DNA from: SAT2750 sp963581185
GTDB lineage: Bacteria > Planctomycetota > Planctomycetia > Pirellulales > Pirellulaceae
Length of the DNA: 17,081 bases
Direction: 5' to 3'
Assembly: GCA_963581185.1 (NCBI GenBank)
Contig: CAUZOB010000104.1
Coordinates: forward strand, 1 to 17,081
Part shown: positions 6,395-15,205 of the stretch, one piece after another
Numbering within the stretch: position 1 is the stretch's first letter
Layout: each line of letters opens with the position of its first letter
Program-made: the position numbers and the translations under genes
The notes under the pieces: model-generated
What the model saw: only the letters and a program-made list of their open reading frames with translations
Databases searched by the model: none
What the model was told of the DNA's origin: nothing

Positions 6395-7486
6395 TCACTC
6401 TGAATCGGCCTCTGGCTGTGGGAAAGCCAGCAGCTGCACGCGTGAGTGGTTGCCAACGTAATTCCCGTCCTTGAGTGGCCGACCATTTCCATTGCTACCA
6501 GGGCTGGTTGTCGTTATTGCCAGCCGATCGCCAGAGGAATGGATGCTGATGTGGTGGCAATTTGAGAGATTGGTGGTCGTTGAGAATGGCTCCTTGTCGC
6601 CGCGCCGCAAGAGATGCAACTTGCCCTGGTTGGGATTGCCGCTGGTGGCTGCGATCAGGAAACCATCCACATGTTCCTGGATATGTTGAACATAGACGTC
6701 TGAGGCGGGCCCCAGTTCGATCGTCTCGACCAGCTGCTTCGTCTCCAGGTCAAAAACCAGCAGCAATGGTTCTCCCTGTACGTTGCCGCCGTTCTTGGGT
6801 CGCGTGCCACCGACATAGAGTTGTTTGCCGTCAAGCGAAAACAGCAGTGTGTGAACGCCGCCGACATCCTGCAGGCGTACCACCGAAAACAACTCGCTGG
6901 CGTCACATTCGCCAAGTGCCGCCAGCTGGTCCACCGACCAGAGCTTGACGCTGCCGTGAGCATCCCCGCTGGCAAATCGCTTGCCATCTGGGTGAAAGGC
7001 GCATTGATACAGATCGGCACCCTCGACGCTGCGAGTGCTGCGCAGTGTGCCATCCGCCGGGTTCCAGCTGCGAACCGTCTTGTCCCGGCCGACGCTGACC
7101 AGCGTTGAGGCGTCCTTATTGATGGCCAGCGATCGAATCCAGCCGTCATGGGCATCGTCCATCTGCCACTTCAGCTCGAGCTTGTCATCGGCGTAACCAA
7201 GGCACTGCAAACGCCCGAAGGAATCCGCGGTATAGGCGAGCTGTTCTGTTGGATGAAGTGCCAGTCCCTGGACCCAACCCTGATGGCTGTCGCTGGTTGC
7301 AACTTCGACCGGCTCCTCCGCCGTAATATCCCAGAGCCGGACGAGCGAATCGTAACCGCCTCCGATCAGTCGCGTGCCGGGGGGGGTGAACTGCGCTGCG
7401 TGCAACTGGCGCTGGATCGCCGCCACCTTGGCCGGCTTGGGCTCGTATCGCGCCTTTAGTTGTTCGGGTGTTAAGTCAGCGATCAT
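6395..7486 (-). CDS. WD40 repeat protein
   Basis: This 363-residue protein is composed of WD40-type beta-propeller blades. GGGYDSLVRLWDI (about 42-54), SVGRDKTVRSWNP and ASGDAHGSVKLWSV show the D-x-x-[IV]-[KR]-[LS]-W ends, and LAIN/AFHPDGKRFAS segments precede them. About six to seven blades can be counted, with the last ones degenerate. No signal peptide or membrane segment is seen, so it is probably cytoplasmic unless the true start is elsewhere. It is the third gene of a likely operon, starting 21 bases after the DUF1501 stop, with GGAA eight bases before its ATG. WD40 proteins often accompany DUF1549/DUF1501 pairs in planctomycetes. A scaffold role is inference. Confidence 0.88.
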   Translation of the reverse strand: MIADLTPEQLKARYEPKPAKVAAIQRQLHAAQFTPPGTRLIGGGYDSLVRLWDITAEEPVEVATSDSHQGWVQGLALHPTEQLAYTADSFGRLQCLGYADDKLELKWQMDDAHDGWIRSLAINKDASTLVSVGRDKTVRSWNPADGTLRSTRSVEGADLYQCAFHPDGKRFASGDAHGSVKLWSVDQLAALGECDASELFSVVRLQDVGGVHTLLFSLDGKQLYVGGTRPKNGGNVQGEPLLLVFDLETKQLVETIELGPASDVYVQHIQEHVDGFLIAATSGNPNQGKLHLLRRGDKEPFSTTTNLSNCHHISIHSSGDRLAITTTSPGSNGNGRPLKDGNYVGNHSRVQLLAFPQPEADSE

Positions 7487-7507
7487 GGTTTTATGTTCCG
7501 GCTGTAG

Positions 7508-8779
7508 CTAGGCCAGCAACTCCGTGATGGGTCCGCAGTCGTCGTGGGCAATCGGCAGCGGCTGGCCGTTGTTGTCATACTCTGTCTCGCCGGCGTTGAT
7601 GCCCAGGGCATGGAACCAGGTATGGAAGAAGTGGCCAATGTCATGCTCTTCGGAATCTACAAAGGTTCCCAGGTCATTCGTCTTGCCAATCACAATACCG
7701 CGTTTGATACCCCGGCCGGCCATCGCAATCGACCACGCTTCCGGCCAGTGATCGCGGCCCACGTGGCCATTGATCCGCGGTGTGCGACCAAACTCGCTCA
7801 TGGCAATCACCAGCACATTGTCCAGCATGCTGCGCTCGTCGAGATCTTTCATGACCGCGGAAAAGGCCTGGTCAAAGCGGGGCATCAGGCTGGCGTGGCC
7901 GTTGAAGTTGTCTCCGTGCGTGTCCCAGCCGTAGGAGTTGACTTTCACAAAAGTTACGCCTGCTTCGAGCATCTTGCGACCGATCAGCATGTCACGGCCC
8001 AGCGGAGTATCTCCGTACCGCGCCACATCCTTCGGGTCGGGGTCGTCAAACAGCTCGCGACGCCGCATCAGCGTTCTCGCTGTGTCAAAGACGAACTTCT
8101 GAGCATCTCTGGCCAGTGCCAGTCGGTTGCGAGCGAACCGTTCGTCTGCCAGCTCTCGCAGGCCATTTCGTACATCATCATGCGCCACGGTGACCGAGGG
8201 ATGACGCAACAGGTTCGGAGGAGCCTGGCCCTCACCGATCGCCAGCGCCCCGTACTGCGGCCCGAGGAAGCCAGCATCTGTGAACTTGAAGCCACCGCTG
8301 CCGGGCTTGACCCACACATACGGTGGCAGACCGCTATCGCCTGGTCCGATCAGCTTGGCCACAGCCGAACCAAAATAAGGGTAGATCACACCGCGGTCTT
8401 TGGGGTCGCCGCGGTTAATTCGCGGGACTCCTGCGGAATGCGAATTGTCCTGCGTATGGACTCCCCGATCGACAGCCAGCATGTGCATCAGCTGGGAGGT
8501 CTTTGGCATCAACTCGCTGACATGAATCCCGGGGATCGACGTCGGGATTGTGCGGAAGGGCCCGCCGAACTGACTGCTTGGCTTCGGATCCCAACTCTCC
8601 AACTGGCTCATGCCACCGTCGATCCAGATGAACAGCACCTGTTTCTGGTCTTTTTTGAGCTGCTTAGCGAAGCTGGGCTGGACCAGTCCGCCGAGGCCAC
8701 CGAGTCCCAGCGTACCGGCTGCACCGTAGCCCAGCAGGCGTCGGCGACTGAGCTGATGTTCGTGTGGTGTGCAGAGCAT
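7508..8779 (-). CDS. Tat-exported DUF1501 family protein (operon with DUF1549/1553)
   Basis: This is a 423-residue DUF1501 protein. I place the start at the ATG at 8777-8779 because it lies 10 bases after the upstream gene's stop and directly precedes the twin-arginine signal (SRRRLLGYG, 11-19, then a Gly/Leu-rich stretch). A longer frame runs to 8950 but its extra 57 residues overlap the DUF1553 gene and have no export-signal logic. Family hallmarks: IWIDGGMSQLESWDPKP (51-67, with Q for the usual H), a WDTHGDN segment near 295-301, SEFGRTPRING (328-338) and GRDHWPEAWS (341-350). The gene sits between DUF1549/1553 and WD40 genes, the common planctomycete arrangement. Substrate unknown. Confidence 0.9.
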   Translation of the reverse strand: MLCTPHEHQLSRRRLLGYGAAGTLGLGGLGGLVQPSFAKQLKKDQKQVLFIWIDGGMSQLESWDPKPSSQFGGPFRTIPTSIPGIHVSELMPKTSQLMHMLAVDRGVHTQDNSHSAGVPRINRGDPKDRGVIYPYFGSAVAKLIGPGDSGLPPYVWVKPGSGGFKFTDAGFLGPQYGALAIGEGQAPPNLLRHPSVTVAHDDVRNGLRELADERFARNRLALARDAQKFVFDTARTLMRRRELFDDPDPKDVARYGDTPLGRDMLIGRKMLEAGVTFVKVNSYGWDTHGDNFNGHASLMPRFDQAFSAVMKDLDERSMLDNVLVIAMSEFGRTPRINGHVGRDHWPEAWSIAMAGRGIKRGIVIGKTNDLGTFVDSEEHDIGHFFHTWFHALGINAGETEYDNNGQPLPIAHDDCGPITELLA

Positions 8780-8789
8780 AATCTTGACG

Positions 8790-10403
8790 TTAGTGGTTAG
8801 TGGCGAATTCGGCGGATGCCAGCAGTGCCCAGAGTAGCTGCGAGACTGCCACGTCGCGAGTTTCGCTTTGTTCCAGGTGTTCGCTAACAGTCGCGGATTC
8901 GTCGGTTGTGGGAAAACGTGAGAAGACAGCAAGGTACAGTTCTTCAGCAACGGCGCTGTTGTCCGTCATTCCGGTCAGTTTCTCGGCGAGGTTGCCCTCG
9001 CGAGCTGTCGTCCACTGGACTATGGTTTCGTCATTCAGCAAGAACAATGCTGCTCTCACAGCGGGACTGAATTCCAACTCGGCTTCGCGCGGCGGATTGG
9101 CGTAGGCCGCCATGAATTTGGCACGCACGGCGGCTAAACCGGTGGCGTCGTCCTCGTCGTCGCTGACGCGCTGCAACTCGCCGGTAGCACGCAGCATCGA
9201 CCAGCACAGTTGCTCGGCAGACAGCCCCTTCTGCTTGAAAGTCCGGTACTCGGCAGGCTGGAGCGGTGCAGCATCTTTCGGCAACAGACCACCGCGTTGA
9301 TAAGTTTCGGTCAGGGCAATCTCACGCAGTAGCCACTGGATGTCGAACTGGTGCGAGATTAGTTGATCGGCCAGCAGGTCCAGTAACTCCGGGTGCGAGG
9401 GTGGATTGCCGCTGTGGTCCATGTCCAGCGGATAGATAATGCCGTGTCCGAGCATCAAGTACCAGAGTCGATTGGCACAGTTGCGAGCAAAAAATCGATT
9501 CTGGTCGGTGGGGAGTTGCTGGGCGAGAATTCGCAGGGGGCTGAATTTGGGAACGCCCGGAGCCTTGCTGTCCGGATCGGCTTTGGGTTCCAATTCCTCA
9601 CCCTTCTCAAACGTGGCCACCTCGACTTCCTGACCACGAAAAACGCGTGGCCCGGTTTCTTGTGGGTCACCGCCAAACACCGACTGGTATTCCAGTGGAG
9701 CCTTCATGACTCGCTCACCAATGGCCGGAAAATCCGTATCGCTGCGCACAAAAGTGTTCAATGCGAAGGCATACATGCCTTGAAAATCCGCTTGTTTGTA
9801 GTCGTCGATAAACAGGTGGTCGTGGCACTGCGCGCACTTCAGATCGACGCCGAGGAACATGCGGCCGATATCCGCAGCCAGTCCCGGAAAGTCGGTAGGA
9901 TTCTGGCCGTATTTTTCCAATCGCTTGGTAAGGAAAAAGTTGGATCCGTTAGTAACTTCTTCATTGGTCGATGGATCGAGGATGGACTGCACCAGCTTGT
10001 CCCAGGGTTTATTCTCGAGGAAAGACTGCTCGAGGAATTTGGACCAGTGTTCATTGGCCCCCCGGCGTTCCATCAACATCAGATGGACTCGTTCGGCCAT
10101 GTTGCGACCGTACCTGGGGTCGGCCAACAGGGTGTCGACCAGCGCCGCTCGCTTGTTGCGGTCCTTGCTCTCCAGGAAGCTGCGAGCTTCTGTGGAACTG
10201 GGAATATCTCCCACCAGGTCCAGATAAACGCGCCGTAGGAATGTGGCATCATCGGCCGGCCTGGCAAAACCGTGGTCCGTGCCAGCGGCAATCAGCTGGT
10301 CGATCTGCTTGTGCAGGGGCTTTTCGGCACAAAGTGGGCTGGCCAGCATGAGGCCGATGATCGCCAGGAGTGCTCGGGTTATGGTGCGTTTGTTTTGAGA
10401 CAT
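8790..10403 (-). CDS. DUF1549/DUF1553 exported protein with CxxCH
   Basis: This 537-residue protein has a Sec-type signal peptide (basic 1-10, hydrophobic 11-24, cleavage likely after PLCA) and the DUF1549 domain at about residues 30-235. The DUF1549 part has FLRRVYLDLVGDIPS, and CAQCHDH (C190, C193, H194), a heme-c-type CxxCH. DUF1553 follows at about 285-530, with NRFFARNCANRLWYLMLGHGI, PLDMDHSGNPPSHPELLD and the C-terminal LLWALLASAEFATNH. There is no separate PSCyt1 domain ahead of DUF1549, and the length is short for the family, whose larger members carry one. Function is unknown; a periplasmic redox partner or hydrolase role is only inferred. It is the first gene of the operon with DUF1501 and WD40. 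No clear Shine-Dalgarno precedes the ATG. Confidence 0.92.
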   Translation of the reverse strand: MSQNKRTITRALLAIIGLMLASPLCAEKPLHKQIDQLIAAGTDHGFARPADDATFLRRVYLDLVGDIPSSTEARSFLESKDRNKRAALVDTLLADPRYGRNMAERVHLMLMERRGANEHWSKFLEQSFLENKPWDKLVQSILDPSTNEEVTNGSNFFLTKRLEKYGQNPTDFPGLAADIGRMFLGVDLKCAQCHDHLFIDDYKQADFQGMYAFALNTFVRSDTDFPAIGERVMKAPLEYQSVFGGDPQETGPRVFRGQEVEVATFEKGEELEPKADPDSKAPGVPKFSPLRILAQQLPTDQNRFFARNCANRLWYLMLGHGIIYPLDMDHSGNPPSHPELLDLLADQLISHQFDIQWLLREIALTETYQRGGLLPKDAAPLQPAEYRTFKQKGLSAEQLCWSMLRATGELQRVSDDEDDATGLAAVRAKFMAAYANPPREAELEFSPAVRAALFLLNDETIVQWTTAREGNLAEKLTGMTDNSAVAEELYLAVFSRFPTTDESATVSEHLEQSETRDVAVSQLLWALLASAEFATNH

Positions 10404-10433
10404 GGCATGCCAGGGCGGTGTGTGCGTGCGGTC

Positions 10434-10463
10434 ATTATATCATGGCGAAAGCTACCGTATCGA
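10434..10463 (-). promoter_or_regulatory. Extended -10 sigma70-type promoter for the DUF1549/1553 operon
   Basis: On the minus strand a perfect TATAAT occupies 10439-10434, preceded by TGA, which gives the extended -10 form TGnTATAAT. TCGATA, 18 bases upstream (10463-10458), is a 4/6 match to the -35 consensus. Transcription would begin near 10427, giving a leader of roughly 24 bases before the ATG at 10403. This is the best promoter-like sequence I found in the window. Confidence 0.55.
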
Positions 10464-10632
10464 CAGCAAACGAGCGTGGCGGCTATTGCCACCCGGGGGG
10501 TTGGGCAGCCAGAGAGTTGAGCCGACCGTATGAAGCGTGCTCTCGGGGTTTGTGCCGAGTCCTGACTTGATTAAAATCTGAGCAGCGATGGCCGCTGCCT
10601 GTTCCTCCGATAGATGGTTTGAGAGTACTTCC

Positions 10633-11322
10633 ATGAGACACGCCGCACAGCTAACGAGTTTACTGGATTTGGATCGAGCACCCGTGGCGATTTCCTTTAG
10701 CGATGAAGCTCCGGAGGGCGTTGCAGCACTGGAGGAGTCAGCGGTATCTGGTTGCACTTACTGGAAAACGGCTGCTGATGGCGAGTCGTTCTATACGGTG
10801 GCAGCCGATCATTACGGCTGTCCTGTCGGGGCTCATACACATGGAATTGATATGCCCGAGGATGTACAGGCGGAATTGATGGGTGTCATCGGGACGATGG
10901 TGGAACTGCACTACATTGAAATGGAAGAGGTGCCGGGCATTCCGCAGTTGGAAGGCGATTTCAACTTTGCGTCCTATGCCCCGCTGGGCGATGCAACTTT
11001 TGAGGCTCAGGTCGTGCTCGTGACGGGCAACGCCCGACAAATCATGCTCCTGGTCGAAGCGGCTCACGCGGCGGGTATCGCGACAGATGGCTCGATGGTC
11101 GGTCGGCCGACCTGTGCTGCCATCCCGGCGGTGATCCAGTCCGGCCAATGCGTTACCAACCTGGCCTGTATTGGCAATCGGATCTACACCGAGCTTTCGG
11201 ATGACCAGCTTTACTTTGCCGTGTCCGGTGATAAATTGCCGAGCGTGCTGGAAAAACTTGAAGTGGCCGTCAACGCTAATAACGAATTGACCGCCTACCA
11301 TACCGCACGTTTGAACGCCTAG
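10633..11322 (+). CDS. DUF169 domain-containing protein
   Basis: This is a 229-residue protein if begun at the ATG at 10633; an in-frame ATG at 10588 would add 15 residues unlike the family. It matches the DUF169 family of unknown function: LLDLDRAPVAISFSDEAP at the N-terminus (the family's R-P-V-A-I-x-F), GCTYWKTAADGESFYTVAADHYGCPVGAHTHG with conserved Cys residues, and GRPTCAAIPAVIQSGQCVTNLACIGNRIYTEL with three more Cys. The Cys set suggests a metal or cofactor site, but this is not established. No signal peptide is seen. It stands alone, divergent from the DUF1549/1553 operon, with a weak TAAAAT -10-like site at 10572-10577. It may or may not be cotranscribed with the next gene, 103 bases downstream. 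Confidence 0.85.
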   Translation: MRHAAQLTSLLDLDRAPVAISFSDEAPEGVAALEESAVSGCTYWKTAADGESFYTVAADHYGCPVGAHTHGIDMPEDVQAELMGVIGTMVELHYIEMEEVPGIPQLEGDFNFASYAPLGDATFEAQVVLVTGNARQIMLLVEAAHAAGIATDGSMVGRPTCAAIPAVIQSGQCVTNLACIGNRIYTELSDDQLYFAVSGDKLPSVLEKLEVAVNANNELTAYHTARLNA

Positions 11323-11425
11323 CGTCTTGGGACCTGCCGACAGCCTGGCGGACTTGCCTTTTGGGAGCGACGGGCGGTGAAGTACCATAGGGTAGTGAAT
11401 TCGTCTGACTTCTTGGCGCCCGCAC

Positions 11426-13798
11426 ATGTTTCGCACCCTCATGCTTCTTGTTTTCGCATGGCAGCTTGCCAGCCCTCTTGGCGCCGCTCCCGATGACCGG
11501 TTTAGCCAGGAAGTCGAGCCGCTGCTGACCAGGTACTGTTACAGTTGTCACGACAAGAAGGGTAAGGCGAATCTCAAGCTGCCGTCGCTCAATGCCGATC
11601 TGATTGCCGGACCCGACGCCGAGACCTGGCACGACGTGTTGAATCGGCTTAATCGTGGCGAGATGCCACCCAAGGATGCCGACCAACCGACGGACAGGGA
11701 ACGAGAGCAGATTGTCAGCTGGTTAACGGCCCAGCTTGAAGCCGCGGTGGCAGCGGGACGCAGTACCGGCGGCCGTACGATCCTCCGTCGGCTGACTCGT
11801 TACGAGTACAACAACACGCTCCGTGACTTGCTTGGCATCGAATTCGATTTCTCCCAGAACTTGCCCCCGGAACCCAAGTCGGCAGATGGTTTCAAGAACA
11901 ACGGCCAGTCACTGGGGATCTCGCCGCTGCAGATTGAGTTCTATTACCAGGCAGCTCGGACCGCGATGGGCAAGGCAATTGTGGCAGGCCCGCAGCCGGA
12001 TCCCATCGTTCATCGATTCGATAAGAGTGATGGTGCCAGTCGAAACAAGAAACAGGCGATCGGAAACAGGCTTGATGACAAGACGCTGTTCTTTGCTCGC
12101 ATGTTGGAATTCCCTCGAGAGGGTCCATTTGTCGCCACCGTAACGGTGTCGGCAGAGGCCGTCGCGGGACAGCCAACACCACGCTTGGAAGTCAAGCTTG
12201 GCGTCCGCGCCGACGTGTTTTCACCTTCGAAACTTCTGGGCGAGGTTGACATTACCGGTACAGCAGGCGAGCCCCAGGTGATTGAATTGCGAGGACGAAT
12301 GGAGTCATTCCCGCAGCCAGGTGCCAACCCGAAATTTCCGGGGATCGTCTTGCAATTGCGGAATACGAATTCGTTTCCAGTGGCTGTCGCAAGAGGCGAA
12401 GGAAATGCCCAACCGCAGTCGCTGATTGTGATTCACTCGGTAGAATTTTCCGGTCCTGTTTATGCCAGTTGGCCGCCGCTTCACCACCAGTCGATTCTTC
12501 CTGCGGCCGGACAGCTGAACTCGGCGGACCAGAAACTGGACTATGTGACGAGCGTTATCCAGCAGTTCATGCGGCGTGCCTATCGTCGGCCTGTCCGTGA
12601 CGACGAAGTTGCCGGAATGGTCGAGTTGTATGAGATCCTGGACCAACGCCATGATTCGATCGAAGAGACGATGCGGGAAGTCCTGGCAAGTGTGCTCATA
12701 TCACCTGAGTTTCTGTATCTTGTGGAGCCACAAGATCCTACAAGTGGTAAGGGTCGTGATTCGCTGAGCGGCCCGGAACTGGCGTCTCGACTTTCCTACT
12801 TTCTCTGGAGTTCGATGCCCGATGACGAATTGCTGAAGGTGGCTGACGGGGGCAGACTGGCGAAGGCCCGCGTTATTGAACAGCAAGTGCACCGGATGTT
12901 GGCCAGCCCGCGCGCCTGGGGGCTGGTGGAACACTTCACCAACCAGTGGCTGGACCTGGACGGCCTGGACAGGATTGCGGTCAACCCCGAGTTCTATCCT
13001 GGTTTTGACGACCGACTCAAACAGGATATGCGGCAAGAAACCCAGTACTTCTTTGCTGAGCTGCTAAACCACGATTTGAGCGCCTTGAACCTGCTTGATT
13101 CGGACTTCACCATGCTCAACGCAACTCTTGCTCGACACTACGGCCTGACGGGACCGACCTCCAGTCAATTTCAGAGAGTGCAGCTGGATTCGGAAACTCC
13201 GCGAGGCGGGCTGCTGGGGCAGGCGAGTTTCCTGCTGACCAATTCCAATGGCGAGGATTCCCATCCGATCAAACGAGCAGTATGGATACGCGATCGCCTG
13301 CTTGGTGATCCCCCGGCACCGCCGCCACCGGACGTACCGGAATTGAAGCAAGGCGATACAGAGCTGGCCCGGCTGTCGATTACTGAGCAACTGCGAGTCC
13401 ACCGAGAACGGTCAGCATGTGACAGCTGCCACCGGGGAATTGATCCCTGGGGTATTCCACTCGAACATTTTGATGCGATTGGCCTCTGGCGAGACGAGGT
13501 GCTGCGCAAGGCCGGCAAAAAACCTGTTCATGCGCCGGTGGTAAGTGCCGCTCAAATGCCCGACGGCACATCGATCGAGGGACTGGTTCAGCTGAAGGCG
13601 TACCTTGTGACGCAGCGCAGCGACCAGTTCAGCATGGCACTGACCCGCAAGTTAATGTCTTATGCTCTCGGCCGATCACTCGAGCTGACCGATAACAAGG
13701 AAGTGGATCGTATCAACAGTCGGTTTACCGGCAGTGACCACAACTTGAAAGAACTGATCCTCGCTATTGTCCAGAGTGAAGCCTTTACGACAAAATAG
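11426..13798 (+). CDS. PSCyt1/DUF1587-DUF1595-DUF1592-DUF1588-DUF1585 exported protein
   Basis: This 790-residue protein of planctomycete multi-DUF architecture has a signal peptide at about 1-21 (hydrophobic LMLLVFAWQLA, cleavage after LGA). A planctomycete cytochrome C-like domain (PSCyt1) has CYSCH (C38, C41, H42) and the typical NRGEMPPKD. DUF1587 begins RRLTRYEYNNTLRDLLG (121-137). A beta-rich segment of about residues 190-350 is probably carbohydrate-binding-like. DUF1595 has FMRRAYRRPV near 381, DUF1592 has ISPEFLYL near 426 and then LASRLSYFLWSSMPDDELL, DUF1588 has RGGLLGQASFLLTNSNG near 592, a second CDSCH (C665, C668, H669) lies in the HRGIDPWGIPLEHFD region, and DUF1585 ends with QSEAFTTK. 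A multiheme/redox envelope enzyme is inferred; substrate unknown. The DUF1552 gene follows after 58 bases. Confidence 0.93.
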   Translation: MFRTLMLLVFAWQLASPLGAAPDDRFSQEVEPLLTRYCYSCHDKKGKANLKLPSLNADLIAGPDAETWHDVLNRLNRGEMPPKDADQPTDREREQIVSWLTAQLEAAVAAGRSTGGRTILRRLTRYEYNNTLRDLLGIEFDFSQNLPPEPKSADGFKNNGQSLGISPLQIEFYYQAARTAMGKAIVAGPQPDPIVHRFDKSDGASRNKKQAIGNRLDDKTLFFARMLEFPREGPFVATVTVSAEAVAGQPTPRLEVKLGVRADVFSPSKLLGEVDITGTAGEPQVIELRGRMESFPQPGANPKFPGIVLQLRNTNSFPVAVARGEGNAQPQSLIVIHSVEFSGPVYASWPPLHHQSILPAAGQLNSADQKLDYVTSVIQQFMRRAYRRPVRDDEVAGMVELYEILDQRHDSIEETMREVLASVLISPEFLYLVEPQDPTSGKGRDSLSGPELASRLSYFLWSSMPDDELLKVADGGRLAKARVIEQQVHRMLASPRAWGLVEHFTNQWLDLDGLDRIAVNPEFYPGFDDRLKQDMRQETQYFFAELLNHDLSALNLLDSDFTMLNATLARHYGLTGPTSSQFQRVQLDSETPRGGLLGQASFLLTNSNGEDSHPIKRAVWIRDRLLGDPPAPPPPDVPELKQGDTELARLSITEQLRVHRERSACDSCHRGIDPWGIPLEHFDAIGLWRDEVLRKAGKKPVHAPVVSAAQMPDGTSIEGLVQLKAYLVTQRSDQFSMALTRKLMSYALGRSLELTDNKEVDRINSRFTGSDHNLKELILAIVQSEAFTTK

Positions 13799-13856
13799 AG
13801 TCCAGCTGGTGGGGACAGGATCTCACCCGCTCTTGGAATTATGAGAGGCCAGGCTG

Positions 13857-15185
13857 ATGGCACAAAAATCATGGCAACTGACTCGGCGAACGTTTCTACG
13901 TGGCAGCGGCGTGGCCCTGTCCTTGCCGTTACTCAACGGGATGGCGGACGCAGCTGATGCGCAGCAGCTTCCGCGGCGTTTCTGCAGTGCCTATTTTCCG
14001 TTTGGCGTGAGCTTGCCACCGGCGAAACATGAAGATGCCGAGTGGAACTGGTTTCCGGAAGGCGCAGGTCGCGACTACCGTTTTCGAAACGTGCTCAAGC
14101 CGCTCGAATCACTCAAGAATCAATTGACCGTGATGGGTGGTATTTCGCACCTTAATGGTCACAAGATGGGCGGCCATGACACAGGAGATATCTTCCTGAC
14201 TGGCGCCCGTTTTGATGGTAGCCATTTCGGCAATTCGATTTCGCTTGATCAATACGCTGCCCTGCAGTTTGGTGACCAGACTCGCTTTCCGTCACTCGTG
14301 ATGTCCAGTGATGGCGGGGTTGGCGAACCGACACGAAGTACCACGATATCATTCTCTCGTGAGGGACGACCGGTCCCTGCACTGTCGAGTCCTCGCCAGA
14401 TCTTTGACAGGCTGTTTGGAGCCGGAGACGACGATACCGCAGCAGAGAGAATCCGCTTGGTCAACTCCGGCAGCGTGCTTGACCTGGTGCTGGAGCATTC
14501 CCGCAGCTTGAAAAACAGGCTGGGCCGGCACGATCAGCAGAAGATGGCGGAGTACCTCGCATCCGTACGAGAAATTGAGCAGAGGGTGGAAAGGTCCCAG
14601 CGGTGGCTGGATATACCCAAACCCGAAGTTGCCGAAGACGCCGTTAACGTCGAGGTGTCACAGGACGCGCCGCGGGAGTACATCCAGTCGATGTATGACC
14701 TGATGTACCTCGCCTTCCAAACCGACTCGACTCGTGTGGCTACCTACATGATCGGTCAGGTGGCTGGCGCTACGACCATCGCAAACGCATTTCCAGCCTG
14801 TATTGGGTTACAAGGAAACTGGCATGGGCTGGCTCATGGTGCCGGCAAGAAGGGTGGATACGAACGACTGGGGCGATTCGACCAGTTCCTGACAGAGCAA
14901 TTCGCCTACTTCCTCAACAAGCTCGCCACGACCAGCGAAGCTGACGGAAGTTTGCTGGATCGCACGATTGTCTTCTATGGCAGCAGTAATAGCCGCACGC
15001 ACAACAATCGGAATTATCCACTGCTGTTGGCCGGCGGAGGGGACTTGGGGCTGAAGCATGGCCAGTACTTGCGGTACAAGGATGACCTCCCGCTCTCCAA
15101 CCTGTTTGTCACTATCCTCGACCGACTGGGTGTGCCGGTAGGACAATTTGCAGACAGCACTGGTGAGCTGTCAGATGTGACGTAG
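13857..15185 (+). CDS. Tat-exported DUF1552 family protein
   Basis: This 442-residue DUF1552 protein is the usual partner of the PSCyt1/DUF1592 protein encoded just upstream. The N-terminus carries a twin-arginine signal, LTRRTFLRGSG (8-18), followed by VALSLPLLNGMADA. The body shows YFPFGVSLPP, FRNVLKPLESLKNQLTVMGGISH, GGHDTGDIFLTGA, SISLDQYAA, YLASVREIEQRVERSQ, YIQSMYDLMYLAFQTDSTRVATYM, and IVFYGSSNSRTHNNRNYPLLLAGGG, all characteristic of the family, which is distantly like DUF1501. GAGAGG lies 10 bases before the ATG. Spacing of 58 bases with no visible terminator suggests one operon with the upstream gene. The enzyme activity of the family is not established. Confidence 0.93.
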   Translation: MAQKSWQLTRRTFLRGSGVALSLPLLNGMADAADAQQLPRRFCSAYFPFGVSLPPAKHEDAEWNWFPEGAGRDYRFRNVLKPLESLKNQLTVMGGISHLNGHKMGGHDTGDIFLTGARFDGSHFGNSISLDQYAALQFGDQTRFPSLVMSSDGGVGEPTRSTTISFSREGRPVPALSSPRQIFDRLFGAGDDDTAAERIRLVNSGSVLDLVLEHSRSLKNRLGRHDQQKMAEYLASVREIEQRVERSQRWLDIPKPEVAEDAVNVEVSQDAPREYIQSMYDLMYLAFQTDSTRVATYMIGQVAGATTIANAFPACIGLQGNWHGLAHGAGKKGGYERLGRFDQFLTEQFAYFLNKLATTSEADGSLLDRTIVFYGSSNSRTHNNRNYPLLLAGGGDLGLKHGQYLRYKDDLPLSNLFVTILDRLGVPVGQFADSTGELSDVT

Positions 15186-15205
15186 TCCAGAAGCTAAGCG
15201 GCAGG

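Noticed and set aside
7544..8800. A 418-codon open frame on the plus strand
   Set aside because: It is antisense to the DUF1501 gene at 7508-8779, whose motifs are unmistakable. The plus-strand translation is His/Gln-rich with no recognisable domain, a common by-product of the codon use here.
8780..8950. N-terminal extension of the DUF1501 protein by 57 residues
   Set aside because: It overlaps the end of the DUF1549/1553 gene, has no homology-like content, and would place the Tat motif at about residue 68. The ATG at 8779 fits better.
9393..10238. A 281-codon open frame on the plus strand
   Set aside because: It is antisense to the DUF1549/1553 gene and shows no family motif or ribosome site.
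10403..10412. 10-base perfect palindrome TGGCATGCCA at the start of the DUF1549/1553 gene
   Set aside because: It is short, spans the start codon, and has no second copy nearby, so an operator role cannot be supported.
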